Shown here piece by piece: positions 25,503-34,256 of a stretch of DNA of 64,000 nucleotides. Under the pieces are notes generated by a model. That model made no database searches. It saw nothing but the letters and a program-made list of their open reading frames with translations, and had not been told where the DNA came from. Position numbers and translations under genes: made by a program. Numbering within the stretch: position 1 is the stretch's first letter; every line of letters begins with the position of its first letter. Origin of the DNA: an uncultured Eubacterium sp. (GTDB lineage: Bacteria; Bacillota_A; Clostridia; Lachnospirales; Lachnospiraceae); assembly GCA_910589045.1 (NCBI GenBank), contig CAJUSH010000008.1, positions 1-64,000 on the forward strand, given 5' to 3'.

Positions 25503-26027
25503 ATGTTTATGCTCCGGAAAATTACGGTATTTTTTATTGTGCTCGTCTGTTTTTTATTGCAGACGACACTGTTTCAGTCAATTTCATTTTTGACCGTTGC
25601 GCCAAACCTCCTGATCATCGTGACCGCCTCATTCGGCTTCATGAGAGGAAAAAAGGAGGGCATGTACATCGGCCTTTTCTGCGGTGCCTGCATGGATATT
25701 TTTTATTCGCATATTCTCGGCGGCTACGCAATGCTTTTTATGTACATCGGATACCTCAACGGCTTTTTTCGAAAGCTGTTCTTCCCGGAGGATTTCAAGC
25801 TTCCGATGGTACTTGTGGCGGCGAGCGATTTTGTATATAATTTTGTAATTTACTTCTTCGTGTTTCTGTTCCGAAGCAAGCTGAAGTTTCCATACTATCT
25901 GTCACATGTCATCCTTCCGGAGATGGTCTATACCCTGCTTATGATGATCATCCTTTATTTCATCATATTGAAGGTCAACCGCCGTCTGGAGGAAATTGAG
26001 CGAAGGAGCGCGGCAAAGTTTGTTTAA
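25503..26027 (+). CDS. mreD: Rod-shape membrane protein MreD
   Basis: A 174-residue protein with about five hydrophobic helices and the MreD pattern (FLTVAPNLLIIVTASFGFMR, GLFCGACMDIFYSHILGGY). Starts MFMLRKITVFF at ATG 25503, with GGAGAAAG upstream; ATG 25509 is a possible second start. The final 32 bases overlap the PBP2 gene start. Its role is structural within the rod complex. Confidence 0.92.
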   Translation: MFMLRKITVFFIVLVCFLLQTTLFQSISFLTVAPNLLIIVTASFGFMRGKKEGMYIGLFCGACMDIFYSHILGGYAMLFMYIGYLNGFFRKLFFPEDFKLPMVLVAASDFVYNFVIYFFVFLFRSKLKFPYYLSHVILPEMVYTLLMMIILYFIILKVNRRLEEIERRSAAKFV

Positions 26028-28893
26028 GAGTATTCGAACGTTTTTCAGACAACTGTTTCAATCACGTATCCTGTTTCTGGCTATCTTATTTGTGTGCATG
26101 GCTGTGATTTTGCTTTTGCGGCTCTTCCAGCTCCAGATCATAAGCGGTGCGGATCGTCAGTCCGATTATCTGATGCGCGTCATCAAAACCCGCAGCTTAA
26201 GCAGCACCCGGGGCAATATTTTTGACCGCAACGGAAAGCTCTTAGCCTACAACGAGCTGGCCTACGGCATCACCATCGAGGATAACGGCACCTACAGCAG
26301 CGAGGGGGAGCTGCGGGCATCCCAGGTGAAAAACCGCTCCATCAACGAGGATATCGCACAGATTCTGCATACCCTTGACGCAAACGGAGACGCCATTGAC
26401 AATGATTTTTCCATCACGCTCACGGCGGACGAGAGCTATGAGTTTACGGTCAGCGGAACGAGACTGCAGCGCTTCCGCGCCGATATCTACGGCGAGACAA
26501 AGATCGAGGACTTGGGATACAGCGAAAAGCTCGGCTACGATACCGCGGTCGCAACGCCGGACCAGATCATGGGATATCTGACCGGCTCCGGCGTATTTGA
26601 CATTTCCGAGGAATACAGCAAAAGAGATGCGTACCGTATCGCGATCATCCGCTATAAGATGCGGCAGAACGGCTATCAGAAATATATCGCGACAAAGATT
26701 GCCTCCGACGTCAGCGACGAGACGGTTGCCTTCGTCAGTGAGCACGCCTATGAGCTTCAGGGCGTAGAGGTTACGGAGGACACGATCCGCCGCTACAATG
26801 ACAGCAAATATCTCGCCCATCTCATCGGCTACACCGGACAGATCGACGAGGATGAATTTATCGCCTTCGGCGGCGATCAGGAGGGATCCGAATATGCGCG
26901 GACCGATACGGTCGGCAAATCCGGCATCGAGCAGCACATGGACACCGAGCTTAAGGGCAAAAAGGGACAGGAAAAGCTCTATGTCGACAACATGGGTAAG
27001 GAGCTGGAAACGATCGAGCGCACCGAGCCGGTGGCCGGAAACGACGTTTACCTCTCCATCGATATGGATTTGCAGAAGGCGGTGTACAACCTGTTAGAGC
27101 AGGAGATCGCGGGCATCGTCTACTCGAACATCATCAACGCCAAGGAGTATGAGTCGACGAGCGCTGCCGATATCAAAATTCCCATCGATGACGTTTATTA
27201 TGCGCTGCTCAACAACAATGTCATCGACATGGATCATTTTGCCCTCAGGGAAGCCTCGGATACCGAAAAGAAGGTTTACAAGGCATTCCGCAGCCGGCGC
27301 AAAAGCGTGCTCGAGGACATCAAAAAAGAGCTGACGAAGGCCGATCCGGCAGCTTATGAAAACCTCTCCGAGGATATGCAGATGTATATGAGCTATATCC
27401 TGACGATGCTCACGGAGGAGGAGATTATCGTAAACGCGCGGATCGACTGGAATGACGAAACGTATATCGCATGGAAAAACGATACCATCAGCCTGCAGGA
27501 ATACCTGTACCACGTGATCAACGAGCAGTGGTTTGACATCACGAAGTTCCCAACTGGGGAAGGGTATTCAGATTCCGCGGAGCTTTACGGCGCCCTCGTG
27601 GATTATGTGATGGAACAGTTGAAGCAAAATGACGGCTTCAACAAGCGCATTTACAAATATATGATCCGGGATAACCTCATCAGCGGCGTGGATATCTGCC
27701 TGATTCTCTATGAACAGAATATCCTCGACTACGATGACGAGATGATTGCGCAGCTGAAGGGCGGCAGCTTAAGCCCCTTTGATTTTCTGATGGAGCGGAT
27801 CCGGCATCTGGAAATTACGCCGGCACAGCTCGCCCTTGATCCGTGCACCGGCTCCTGTGTCATTGCAGACGTGCAGACGGGTGAGCTTTTAGCCTGCGTC
27901 ACCTATCCGGGCTATGACAACAACCGTCTGGCGAACACGGTGGACAGCGCTTATTTTGCTGCCCTACACAACGATCTTTCGCTGCCCTTTTACAACAATG
28001 CGACACAGCAGCGGACCGCACCCGGCTCCACCTTCAAGATGGTCACGGCAACGGCGGGGCTGATGGAGGGGACGATCACTACCGCCACGCTCATCCAGGA
28101 CAAGGGCAGGTTTGAGCGTGTGGAGGACGGACCGAAGTGCTGGGCCTTCCCCGGCTATACACACGGAAATATCAACGTCTCGGAGGCGATCCGTTTTTCC
28201 TGCAACTATTTTTTCTATGAGCTGGGATGGCAGTTCTCGCAGATCGGGGACAGCTACGTGGAATCCGCAGGTATCGAGACGATTACAAAATACGCAAATA
28301 TGTACGGTCTCGGGGATAAGACGGGCATCGAGACGGTGGAGAGCGAGCCGAAGATCGCCACGGAGTTCCCGATTACGGCGGCCATCGGACAGAGTAACCA
28401 CGACTATACAACCGTAGTGCTCTCGCGCTATGTGACGGCTGTGGCAAACCGGGGAACCGTGTACGACTACACACTGCTAAACAAGCTGACGGACGCGGAG
28501 GGAAATGTGCTCGAAACCTACGAGCCAAAGGTCAAGAGCCGGATGACGGATATTCCCCAGTCCGTATGGGATGCGATTCAGAGCGGAAACCGTATGGTGG
28601 TACAGGATTTAAACTCCTTTAACGATTTTGATACGCTCGATGTAGCGGGCAAAACCGGAACTGCACAGCAGGTGACGAACCGCCCGAACCACGCCCTGTT
28701 CGTGGGCTATGCGCCCTACCAGAACCCGCAGATATCCATTGCGACCCGTATCGCCTACGGCTACACCAGCCACAATGCGTCGGATGTGTCCGCGGATATC
28801 TTAAAATACTATTTCAAGCTGGAGGACGAGGAGTCACTTATCAACGGAACCGCGGCAAATGTCGGACAGACGTCCAGCTCATTTACCGACTGA
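25996..28893 (+). CDS. mrdA: Penicillin-binding protein 2 with a large insert
   Basis: A class B transpeptidase that cross-links lateral wall peptidoglycan with RodA. N-terminal membrane helix at about 22-41, dimerisation domain with STRGNIFDRNGKLLAYN, then catalytic motifs SxxK (APGSTFKMVT), SxN (FSCNYFF) and KTGT (VAGKTGTAQ). It is 965 residues, roughly 300 more than a typical PBP2; the excess is an acidic helical block at about residues 370-620 between the linker DLQKAVYNLLEQ and the transpeptidase start GSCVIADVQTGELLA. The start TTG 25996 is inside mreD with GGAGG just before. The insert does not resemble a domain I can name. Confidence 0.93.
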   Translation: MSEGARQSLFKSIRTFFRQLFQSRILFLAILFVCMAVILLLRLFQLQIISGADRQSDYLMRVIKTRSLSSTRGNIFDRNGKLLAYNELAYGITIEDNGTYSSEGELRASQVKNRSINEDIAQILHTLDANGDAIDNDFSITLTADESYEFTVSGTRLQRFRADIYGETKIEDLGYSEKLGYDTAVATPDQIMGYLTGSGVFDISEEYSKRDAYRIAIIRYKMRQNGYQKYIATKIASDVSDETVAFVSEHAYELQGVEVTEDTIRRYNDSKYLAHLIGYTGQIDEDEFIAFGGDQEGSEYARTDTVGKSGIEQHMDTELKGKKGQEKLYVDNMGKELETIERTEPVAGNDVYLSIDMDLQKAVYNLLEQEIAGIVYSNIINAKEYESTSAADIKIPIDDVYYALLNNNVIDMDHFALREASDTEKKVYKAFRSRRKSVLEDIKKELTKADPAAYENLSEDMQMYMSYILTMLTEEEIIVNARIDWNDETYIAWKNDTISLQEYLYHVINEQWFDITKFPTGEGYSDSAELYGALVDYVMEQLKQNDGFNKRIYKYMIRDNLISGVDICLILYEQNILDYDDEMIAQLKGGSLSPFDFLMERIRHLEITPAQLALDPCTGSCVIADVQTGELLACVTYPGYDNNRLANTVDSAYFAALHNDLSLPFYNNATQQRTAPGSTFKMVTATAGLMEGTITTATLIQDKGRFERVEDGPKCWAFPGYTHGNINVSEAIRFSCNYFFYELGWQFSQIGDSYVESAGIETITKYANMYGLGDKTGIETVESEPKIATEFPITAAIGQSNHDYTTVVLSRYVTAVANRGTVYDYTLLNKLTDAEGNVLETYEPKVKSRMTDIPQSVWDAIQSGNRMVVQDLNSFNDFDTLDVAGKTGTAQQVTNRPNHALFVGYAPYQNPQISIATRIAYGYTSHNASDVSADILKYYFKLEDEESLINGTAANVGQTSSSFTD

Positions 28894-28945
28894 TCAAAAA
28901 AACTACAATAATAAGCATATAATTAGGAACAGGAGGCATAAAAAG

Positions 28946-29641
28946 TTGAACCCACAGCCTGTGATCATCAAAAGCTCAAAAAACGGCATCAATCTGATCC
29001 TGGATGATACACTTTCCTTTCGTGAGCTGTTAGAAGAGATCAAGAATAAATTTATCGACTCGGAAAAATTTTTCAAGAATGCGCGTATCGCCATTTCCTT
29101 TGAGGGACGGGCGCTTTCCCAGGGAGAGCAGTTTGAGATTATCGATACGATCCAACAGTACACCTCGATCACAATCATCTGTATTCTGGATCACGATGAC
29201 CTGATGGACGAGGTTATCAAACGCAGGATGGGCACCTTCGTCGAGGAGCATTCGCCCCAGACCGGACACTTTTACAAGGGAACCCTGCGCTCTGGACAGC
29301 AGATTGAATCGGAGACGAGCATGATCATCTTAGGGGACGTAAACCCCGGAGCAAAGGTAATCGCAAAGGGCAATATTGTTATTTTAGGCTCTTTAAAGGG
29401 CATTGCCTACGCAGGTGCCACGGGAGACGACACCTGCTTTGTGGCGGCGCTGGAGATGGATCCGGTGCAGATCAAGATCGGCGATTATATGGGACGCTCC
29501 GCGGACAAAAAGGAAGCGCCCGCCAGGGGGCTGCGCCGCAGGCAAAAGGAGGAGGCAGCCGTACCCCAGATCGCCACGGTGTACGAGCAGCAGATTTTAA
29601 TTGAGCCGATCTCATCCGGCTTGTTTAAACACATACTGTAA
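28946..29641 (+). CDS. minC: Septum site-determining protein MinC
   Basis: A 231-residue MinC, inhibitor of FtsZ polymerisation. The C-terminal beta-helix (SETSMIILGDVNPGAKVIAK, GNIVILGSLKGIAYAG) binds MinD and FtsZ; the N-terminal half is the FtsZ-inhibiting domain. Start TTG 28946 is behind AGGAGG (28931-28936); the frame is open further upstream but homologues begin here. A basic linker (RGLRRRQKEEAA) sits near the C-terminus. It follows PBP2 by about 50 bases and precedes minD. Confidence 0.92.
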   Translation: MNPQPVIIKSSKNGINLILDDTLSFRELLEEIKNKFIDSEKFFKNARIAISFEGRALSQGEQFEIIDTIQQYTSITIICILDHDDLMDEVIKRRMGTFVEEHSPQTGHFYKGTLRSGQQIESETSMIILGDVNPGAKVIAKGNIVILGSLKGIAYAGATGDDTCFVAALEMDPVQIKIGDYMGRSADKKEAPARGLRRRQKEEAAVPQIATVYEQQILIEPISSGLFKHIL

Positions 29642-29731
29642 TGCCTGGGGCCGGGGCAAAAAACGAAGGATTTTTGTATCTGGCACCAGACGTTACCTAA
29701 AACATAAAAATTTCCCAGGAGGATAGAAAGC

Positions 29732-30523
29732 ATGAGTGAAGTAATTGTAATTACATCAGGAAAAGGCGGTGTCGGCAAGACCACTACGACTGCAAACGTA
29801 GGCACCGGATTAGCACAGTTAGATAAAAAAGTGGTTTTGATCGATACGGATATCGGACTCCGCAATCTGGATGTAGTTATGGGCCTGGAAAACCGCATTG
29901 TCTATAATCTGGTGGATGTTGTAGAGGGCAACTGCCGGATTAAGCAGGCATTGATCAAGGACAAAAAATATCCGAACCTGTTCCTTCTACCCTCAGCCCA
30001 GACAAGGGACAAGTCCTCCGTCAACCCGGAACAGATGCGAAAGCTCATCGAGGACCTGCGCGTCGATTTCGACTACATTCTGTTAGACTGTCCGGCAGGT
30101 ATAGAGCAGGGCTTCCAGAATGCCATCGCAGGCGCCGACCGCGCACTGATCGTCACGACACCGGAGGTTTCCGCCATCCGTGATGCCGACCGCATCATCG
30201 GCCTTCTGGAGGCAAATGAAATCCACCGGACGGACCTCATCGTAAACCGCCTGCGCATGGACATGGTAAAGCGCGGCGATATGATGTCCGTAAAGGACGT
30301 GTGTGAAATTTTGTCCATCGACCTGATCGGCGCCGTTCCCGACGACGAGCAGATCGTTATTTCCACCAATCAGGGAGAGCCGCTTGTAGGCACCGCCGGC
30401 TCCCTTGCAGGCAGGGCCTACGAGAATATTTGCCACCGTCTGCTAGGCGAGGAGGTCCCCTATCTTGATTTAGAGGTCAAGGAGAGCTTTTTGTCAAAGC
30501 TGGCTGGCGTGTTTAAGAAATAA
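29732..30523 (+). CDS. minD: Septum site-determining ATPase MinD
   Basis: A 263-residue MinD. Deviant Walker A GKGGVGKTTTTAN at residues 10-22, IDTDIGLRNLDVVMGLENR, and a C-terminal amphipathic membrane helix (SFLSKLAGVFKK) that reversibly binds the membrane in the ATP form. It recruits MinC and is released by MinE. Strong Shine-Dalgarno CCAGGAGG before ATG 29732. Normal length. Confidence 0.97.
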   Translation: MSEVIVITSGKGGVGKTTTTANVGTGLAQLDKKVVLIDTDIGLRNLDVVMGLENRIVYNLVDVVEGNCRIKQALIKDKKYPNLFLLPSAQTRDKSSVNPEQMRKLIEDLRVDFDYILLDCPAGIEQGFQNAIAGADRALIVTTPEVSAIRDADRIIGLLEANEIHRTDLIVNRLRMDMVKRGDMMSVKDVCEILSIDLIGAVPDDEQIVISTNQGEPLVGTAGSLAGRAYENICHRLLGEEVPYLDLEVKESFLSKLAGVFKK

Positions 30524-30538
30524 CAGGGGGATACATAC

Positions 30539-30811
30539 ATGGGATTAATGGACATATTTAAGAAAAAAAGCTCCGGTGACGTGGCGAAAGACCGGCTCAA
30601 GCTCCTGCTTGTCTCGGATCGCGCCGACTGCTCCCCGGATGTGATGGAAGCCATCAAGAATGATATCATTCAGGTAATCTCCAAGTATATGGAGATTGAT
30701 GCGGAGGGGCTGGACATCCAGATTACCCAGACAGAGTCCGAGACAACCAACGGTACGGTTCCCGCCCTGTATGCAAATATTCCAATTAAGGATTTGAAGC
30801 ATTCATGTTAA
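30539..30811 (+). CDS. minE: Cell division topological specificity factor MinE
   Basis: A 90-residue MinE: N-terminal amphipathic membrane-binding stretch (MGLMDIFKKK), the MinD-interacting strand (AKDRLKLLLVSDRADCSP) and the C-terminal dimerisation domain (DIIQVISKYMEIDAEGLDIQ). It makes MinCD oscillate from pole to pole. Its stop overlaps the rodA start. The presence of MinE means division-site control is of the oscillating type, as in many clostridia, rather than DivIVA-only. Confidence 0.95.
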   Translation: MGLMDIFKKKSSGDVAKDRLKLLLVSDRADCSPDVMEAIKNDIIQVISKYMEIDAEGLDIQITQTESETTNGTVPALYANIPIKDLKHSC

Positions 30812-31941
30812 AACGTTATTCGATTCGTGATTACAATTTCAGACTGGTATTTTATCTGATCGTGCTGACCGTGCTCGGCATCTTAGTCATCGGAAGCGCG
30901 CAGGAGGGCGGCAATCAGACAAAGCAGATCGCGGGGCTTGTCCTCGGACTGGTGGCAATGCTTGTCATATCGCTGTTCGACTACTCCTTTATCCTGCGTT
31001 TTTCGTGGCTGTGGTATGTGGGGGACGTTGCGCTTTTGACTGCGGTTATCGCAGGCTTTGGGGCCCATCACAAGGGCGCTACCCGCTGGATTGAGATCGC
31101 GGGCATCCAGTTTCAGCCCTCGGAGCTTTCAAAAATCATACTGATCCTGTTTTTTGCCGCGTTTCTGCAAAAGCACCGGGAGAAGGTGAATAGTCTGAAA
31201 GTACTGTTCGTCTATGCGGTGTGCACCGGGATTCCGCTGTTTCTCGTCATAAAGGAACCGGATCTCTCCACGACGATTGTGACCGCACTAATTTGTCTCG
31301 CCCTCTTGTTTATTGGCGGACTAAGCTATAAAATAGTATTGGGCGGCATTGCGGTGGCGGTCCCGAGTCTGCTGGTCGGGCTTTACCTGATCGCATCCAA
31401 GCCGCTTGGCGAGGAGGGTGTGCTGCGGGGGTATCAGAGCACACGTATCCTGGCATGGCTTTATCCGGATCTCTATCCGCAGGATGCACTGCAGACCCAA
31501 AACTCGATCATGGCTATCGGCTCGGGGCAGCTTCACGGCAAGGGACTTTATAACACGGATGTGACCTCCATCAAAAGCGGCGGCTTTATCTCCGAGGCAC
31601 ACACTGATTTTATCTTTACCGTGGTGGGGGAGGAGCTTGGCTTTATCGGCTCCGCACTCGTTGTGATCCTGATGCTGCTTATCGCTTTGGAATGCCTGCT
31701 GGTGGCACGCAGGGCCAGAGATCTGTCCGGAAGGCTGATCTGCTGCGGCATGGCGTCGCTCATCGGCTTCCAGTCGTTTGTAAATATATGTGTAGTAACC
31801 GGGTTGTTCCCGAACACGGGCGTCACACTTCCCTTTGTCAGCTATGGCCTGACATCGCTGGTGACGAATTTTGCCGGAATGGGATTTGTGCTGAACGTCG
31901 GGCTGCAACCGCGAAAATATGGAACGGGGGAAAATGCATGA
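30805..31941 (+). CDS. rodA: Lipid II polymerase RodA (SEDS family)
   Basis: A 378-residue SEDS glycosyltransferase with about ten membrane helices, partner of PBP2 in lateral wall synthesis. Family blocks: GATRWIEIAGIQFQPSELSK, FLVIKEPDLSTTIV, SEAHTDFIFTVVGEELGFIG, and NTGVTLPFVSYGLTSLV. It overlaps minE by 7 bases and ends in an ATGA overlap with mgsA, so the mre-min-rodA-mgsA genes are translated as a unit. Confidence 0.95.
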   Translation: MLKRYSIRDYNFRLVFYLIVLTVLGILVIGSAQEGGNQTKQIAGLVLGLVAMLVISLFDYSFILRFSWLWYVGDVALLTAVIAGFGAHHKGATRWIEIAGIQFQPSELSKIILILFFAAFLQKHREKVNSLKVLFVYAVCTGIPLFLVIKEPDLSTTIVTALICLALLFIGGLSYKIVLGGIAVAVPSLLVGLYLIASKPLGEEGVLRGYQSTRILAWLYPDLYPQDALQTQNSIMAIGSGQLHGKGLYNTDVTSIKSGGFISEAHTDFIFTVVGEELGFIGSALVVILMLLIALECLLVARRARDLSGRLICCGMASLIGFQSFVNICVVTGLFPNTGVTLPFVSYGLTSLVTNFAGMGFVLNVGLQPRKYGTGENA

Positions 31942-32333
31942 ACATAGGATTTATCGCGCACGATGCGAAAAAGAAGCTGATGCAGAATTTTTGCATCGCG
32001 TATCGTGGCATTTTGAACAAGCATACGCTCTACGCCACAGGCACAACCGGAAGGCTGATCGAGGAGGTTGCCAACTTGACGATCCATAAATATCTGGCCG
32101 GGGCGCTGGGCGGCGACCAGCAAATGTGTGCGCAGATAGAAAACAATGAGATGGATCTGATCATCTTCCTGCGGGAGCCGGTATCACCGCGTTCCCATGA
32201 GCCGGATGTCAACAATGTGGTGCGCCTGTGCGACATGCACAACATCCCGCTCGCTACGAACCTTGCGACCGCGGAGCTTTTGGTCCGCGCACTGGACAGA
32301 GGAGATTTGGACTGGCGTGAAATGTACAAATAA
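31938..32333 (+). CDS. mgsA: Methylglyoxal synthase
   Basis: A 131-residue enzyme converting dihydroxyacetone phosphate to methylglyoxal and phosphate, a bypass of lower glycolysis that relieves phosphate stress. Motifs: FIAHDAKKKLM, the phosphate site ATGTTGRLIEE, the catalytic Asp in GPLGGDQQ-type GALGGDQQ, FLREPVSPRSHEPDV and NIPLATNLATAE. ATG 31938 overlaps the rodA stop. Its 3' end overlaps the start of the carboxypeptidase gene, so it sits inside the envelope operon. Confidence 0.94.
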   Translation: MNIGFIAHDAKKKLMQNFCIAYRGILNKHTLYATGTTGRLIEEVANLTIHKYLAGALGGDQQMCAQIENNEMDLIIFLREPVSPRSHEPDVNNVVRLCDMHNIPLATNLATAELLVRALDRGDLDWREMYK

Positions 32334-33324
32334 AAAACGATGGTTTTTCCTTCCGCTGTTTGCCGCCGGCCTGCTGTGCTGGGGCTGCGGGGAGGAAATT
32401 GCGATTGAGAACCCATATGATATCGGTGTCTCCGCCACAAACATGGAGCTGTCCGCACAGGATGGGGCAGCAGATGCATCTGCGGATGAGTCGGATATCC
32501 CTTTTTTTGCCGAGGAGCTGTGTGTCGCGCCCGAGCAGCAGACACAGTCCGAAGCAGTGTCGGATGCGGTCGCAGAGGCAATCGGTGTCTTTTTACCGGC
32601 GGACGGCACGATTTCCTATCAGAAAAATATACACGAAAAGCTTTACCCTGCCAGCACCACAAAGATCATGACCGCATATCTGGCTCTGACAAAGGCCGGG
32701 CTGGACGATGTGGTGACGGTAAGTGAGCATGCGGTGGACCAGGCAAGCGACTCCTCCGTGTGCAGCCTGCGCTCGGGCGACCAGATCAAAATGTCGGATC
32801 TGCTCTACGGCCTGATGCTCAAAAGCGGAAATGATGCGGCGGTAGCCATCGCTGAACACGTCAGCGGCAGCGAGGAGGCATTTGTGGCGCTGATGAATGA
32901 AACGGCGCGCTCCTTTGGCGCGACGAATACACATTTCATGAATCCCCACGGCCTGCATGATGAAAACCATTACACATGTGTCTACGACCTTTATCTGATC
33001 TTCGCACATGCCATCGAGCTTGAGGATTTTCTGCAGCTTATACGAACTACGAGCTATACCGCCTATTACACCGACGCAAACGGCGGGCAAACCTCACAGG
33101 CGTGGACAAACACAAACCGTTACTTAAGCGGCGAGGTGACCCAGCCGGAGGGGCTTACGGTCGTCGGCGGCAAGACGGGCACTACCAATGCCGCGGGAAA
33201 CTGCCTGGTTCTGCTTTCAAGCAATGCAAAAAAGGATCCGGTGATTTCCATTATCATGAAATCGGATACAAGGGATAACCTGTATTACGTTATGAACCAG
33301 GTGCTTTCGAATTTTTCATCGTAG
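32317..33324 (+). CDS. D-alanyl-D-alanine carboxypeptidase
   Basis: A class C-type low-mass PBP (S11 family): SxxK in YPASTTKIMTAY, SxN in MLKSGNDAAVAIAEH, KTG in VVGGKTGTTN. It removes the terminal D-Ala of peptidoglycan stem peptides. Start GTG 32317, inside the end of mgsA and preceded by GGAG, gives a signal-like N-terminus (FFLPLFAAGLLCWGC) with a cysteine that may be lipidated, though the lipobox is imperfect. The protein ends soon after the catalytic domain (335 residues) and lacks the usual C-terminal domain and amphipathic anchor of DacA; N-terminal anchoring would replace it. Confidence 0.9.
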   Translation: MKCTNKKRWFFLPLFAAGLLCWGCGEEIAIENPYDIGVSATNMELSAQDGAADASADESDIPFFAEELCVAPEQQTQSEAVSDAVAEAIGVFLPADGTISYQKNIHEKLYPASTTKIMTAYLALTKAGLDDVVTVSEHAVDQASDSSVCSLRSGDQIKMSDLLYGLMLKSGNDAAVAIAEHVSGSEEAFVALMNETARSFGATNTHFMNPHGLHDENHYTCVYDLYLIFAHAIELEDFLQLIRTTSYTAYYTDANGGQTSQAWTNTNRYLSGEVTQPEGLTVVGGKTGTTNAAGNCLVLLSSNAKKDPVISIIMKSDTRDNLYYVMNQVLSNFSS

Positions 33325-33355
33325 GGTAAATCGGCAAATTTCTAATAAATATAGG

Positions 33356-33384
33356 TTGTATTTTATGTGAAAGTAATTTATAAT
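33356..33384 (+). promoter_or_regulatory. Predicted sigma-A promoter for the P-loop gene
   Basis: TTGTAT (33356-33361) and a consensus TATAAT (33379-33384) with 17 bases between, about 90 bases before the ATG at 33471; the leader contains GGAGGAG at the ribosome site. Confidence 0.65.
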
Positions 33385-33470
33385 TTAGGTATAGACAGCA
33401 CGGTCAAATTTTTGCTCACGTTTACATAGGAGAGTGGCAGTGCAGGAATCAGAATCAGGAGGAGATTGCG

Positions 33471-33890
33471 ATGGTTGAAATTATTGCTGGCGAAAAAGGC
33501 AAAGGTAAAACAAAATATTTGTTAGATAAGGTGAATGAATCCATAAAATCTGCATCTGGAAATATTGTATATTTGGACAAGAGCCAGAAGCACATGTATG
33601 AATTGAACAACAGGGTCCGGCTCATCAATGTGACTGACTTCCCGGTTACGAACTGTGACGAGTTTCTCGGTTTTATCTGCGGGATCGTCTCCCAGGATCA
33701 CGATCTGCAGGAGATGTATCTGGACAGCTTTTTAACAATTGCAAATGTCGGAGAAGGTCAGATCAATCACGCGATCGAAAAGCTGGATATCATCAGCGAA
33801 AAGTACAATGTTAAATTTGTGCTCAGCGTATCCAAGAATGAAGCAGACCTTCCCGAATGTGCAAAAGCAAAGATCATCGTGTCTCTGTAA
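33471..33890 (+). CDS. Small P-loop protein, unknown role
   Basis: A 139-residue protein beginning VEIIAGEKGKGKTKYLL, with a Walker A-like GEKGKGKT at residues 7-14. There is no convincing Walker B DExx; a hydrophobic strand ends NVKFVLSVSKNEADLP. It fits a group of short ATP-binding proteins seen beside the ylm/min region in Lachnospiraceae, with no known function that I can name. It is expressed from its own promoter and followed by a bidirectional terminator. Confidence 0.65.
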   Translation: MVEIIAGEKGKGKTKYLLDKVNESIKSASGNIVYLDKSQKHMYELNNRVRLINVTDFPVTNCDEFLGFICGIVSQDHDLQEMYLDSFLTIANVGEGQINHAIEKLDIISEKYNVKFVLSVSKNEADLPECAKAKIIVSL

Positions 33891-33911
33891 AATTTACCTG
33901 TAGAGAAAAAG

Positions 33912-33935
33912 ATAAGGTGCCTTCTGGCACCTTAT
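33912..33935. terminator. Bidirectional rho-independent terminator
   Basis: TAAGGTGCC (33913-33921) and GGCACCTTA (33926-33934) form a 9-bp stem with a TTCT loop between two converging genes. On the minus strand the stem is followed by TCTTTTTC, a good tail for the DUF378 gene; on the plus strand the tail is shorter. Confidence 0.85.
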
Positions 33936-33964
33936 TTCATGATAGCAATTCGCAGTTTATCTGA

Positions 33965-34171
33965 TTATCCGATGGAACGAATACGCCCGTAGACGCTGAT
34001 CAAATAAAGACCGGCGATCCCCACCAGCGCATAGATGATGCGGGAAAGCCACGACATGCTTCCAAACAAAAATGCAACGAGGTCAAACTGGAAAAATCCG
34101 ATCAGGCCCCAGTTGACCGCGCCTACAATGACAAGGGTCAGCAATACATAATCCCAGAATTTTGAACTCAT
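33965..34171 (-). CDS. DUF378 small membrane protein
   Basis: A 68-residue protein with two membrane helices: about residues 8-28 (YVLLTLVIVGAVNWGLIGFF) and about 44-62. The LVIVGAVNWGLIG pattern identifies DUF378. The start is ATG at 34171, 10 bases behind AAAGGAGG; the longer open frame upstream has no ribosome site. No role is known for the family. It is divergent from the HlyD-like gene and convergent with the P-loop gene. Confidence 0.85.
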   Translation of the reverse strand: MSSKFWDYVLLTLVIVGAVNWGLIGFFQFDLVAFLFGSMSWLSRIIYALVGIAGLYLISVYGRIRSIG

Positions 34172-34256
34172 AAAGTCACTACCTCCTTTTCTCAGATAGT
34201 ATTTCTTTTCATCTGAAAAATATGCGTAAGGTAACAGAAGTCGCACAGGAATTGAT

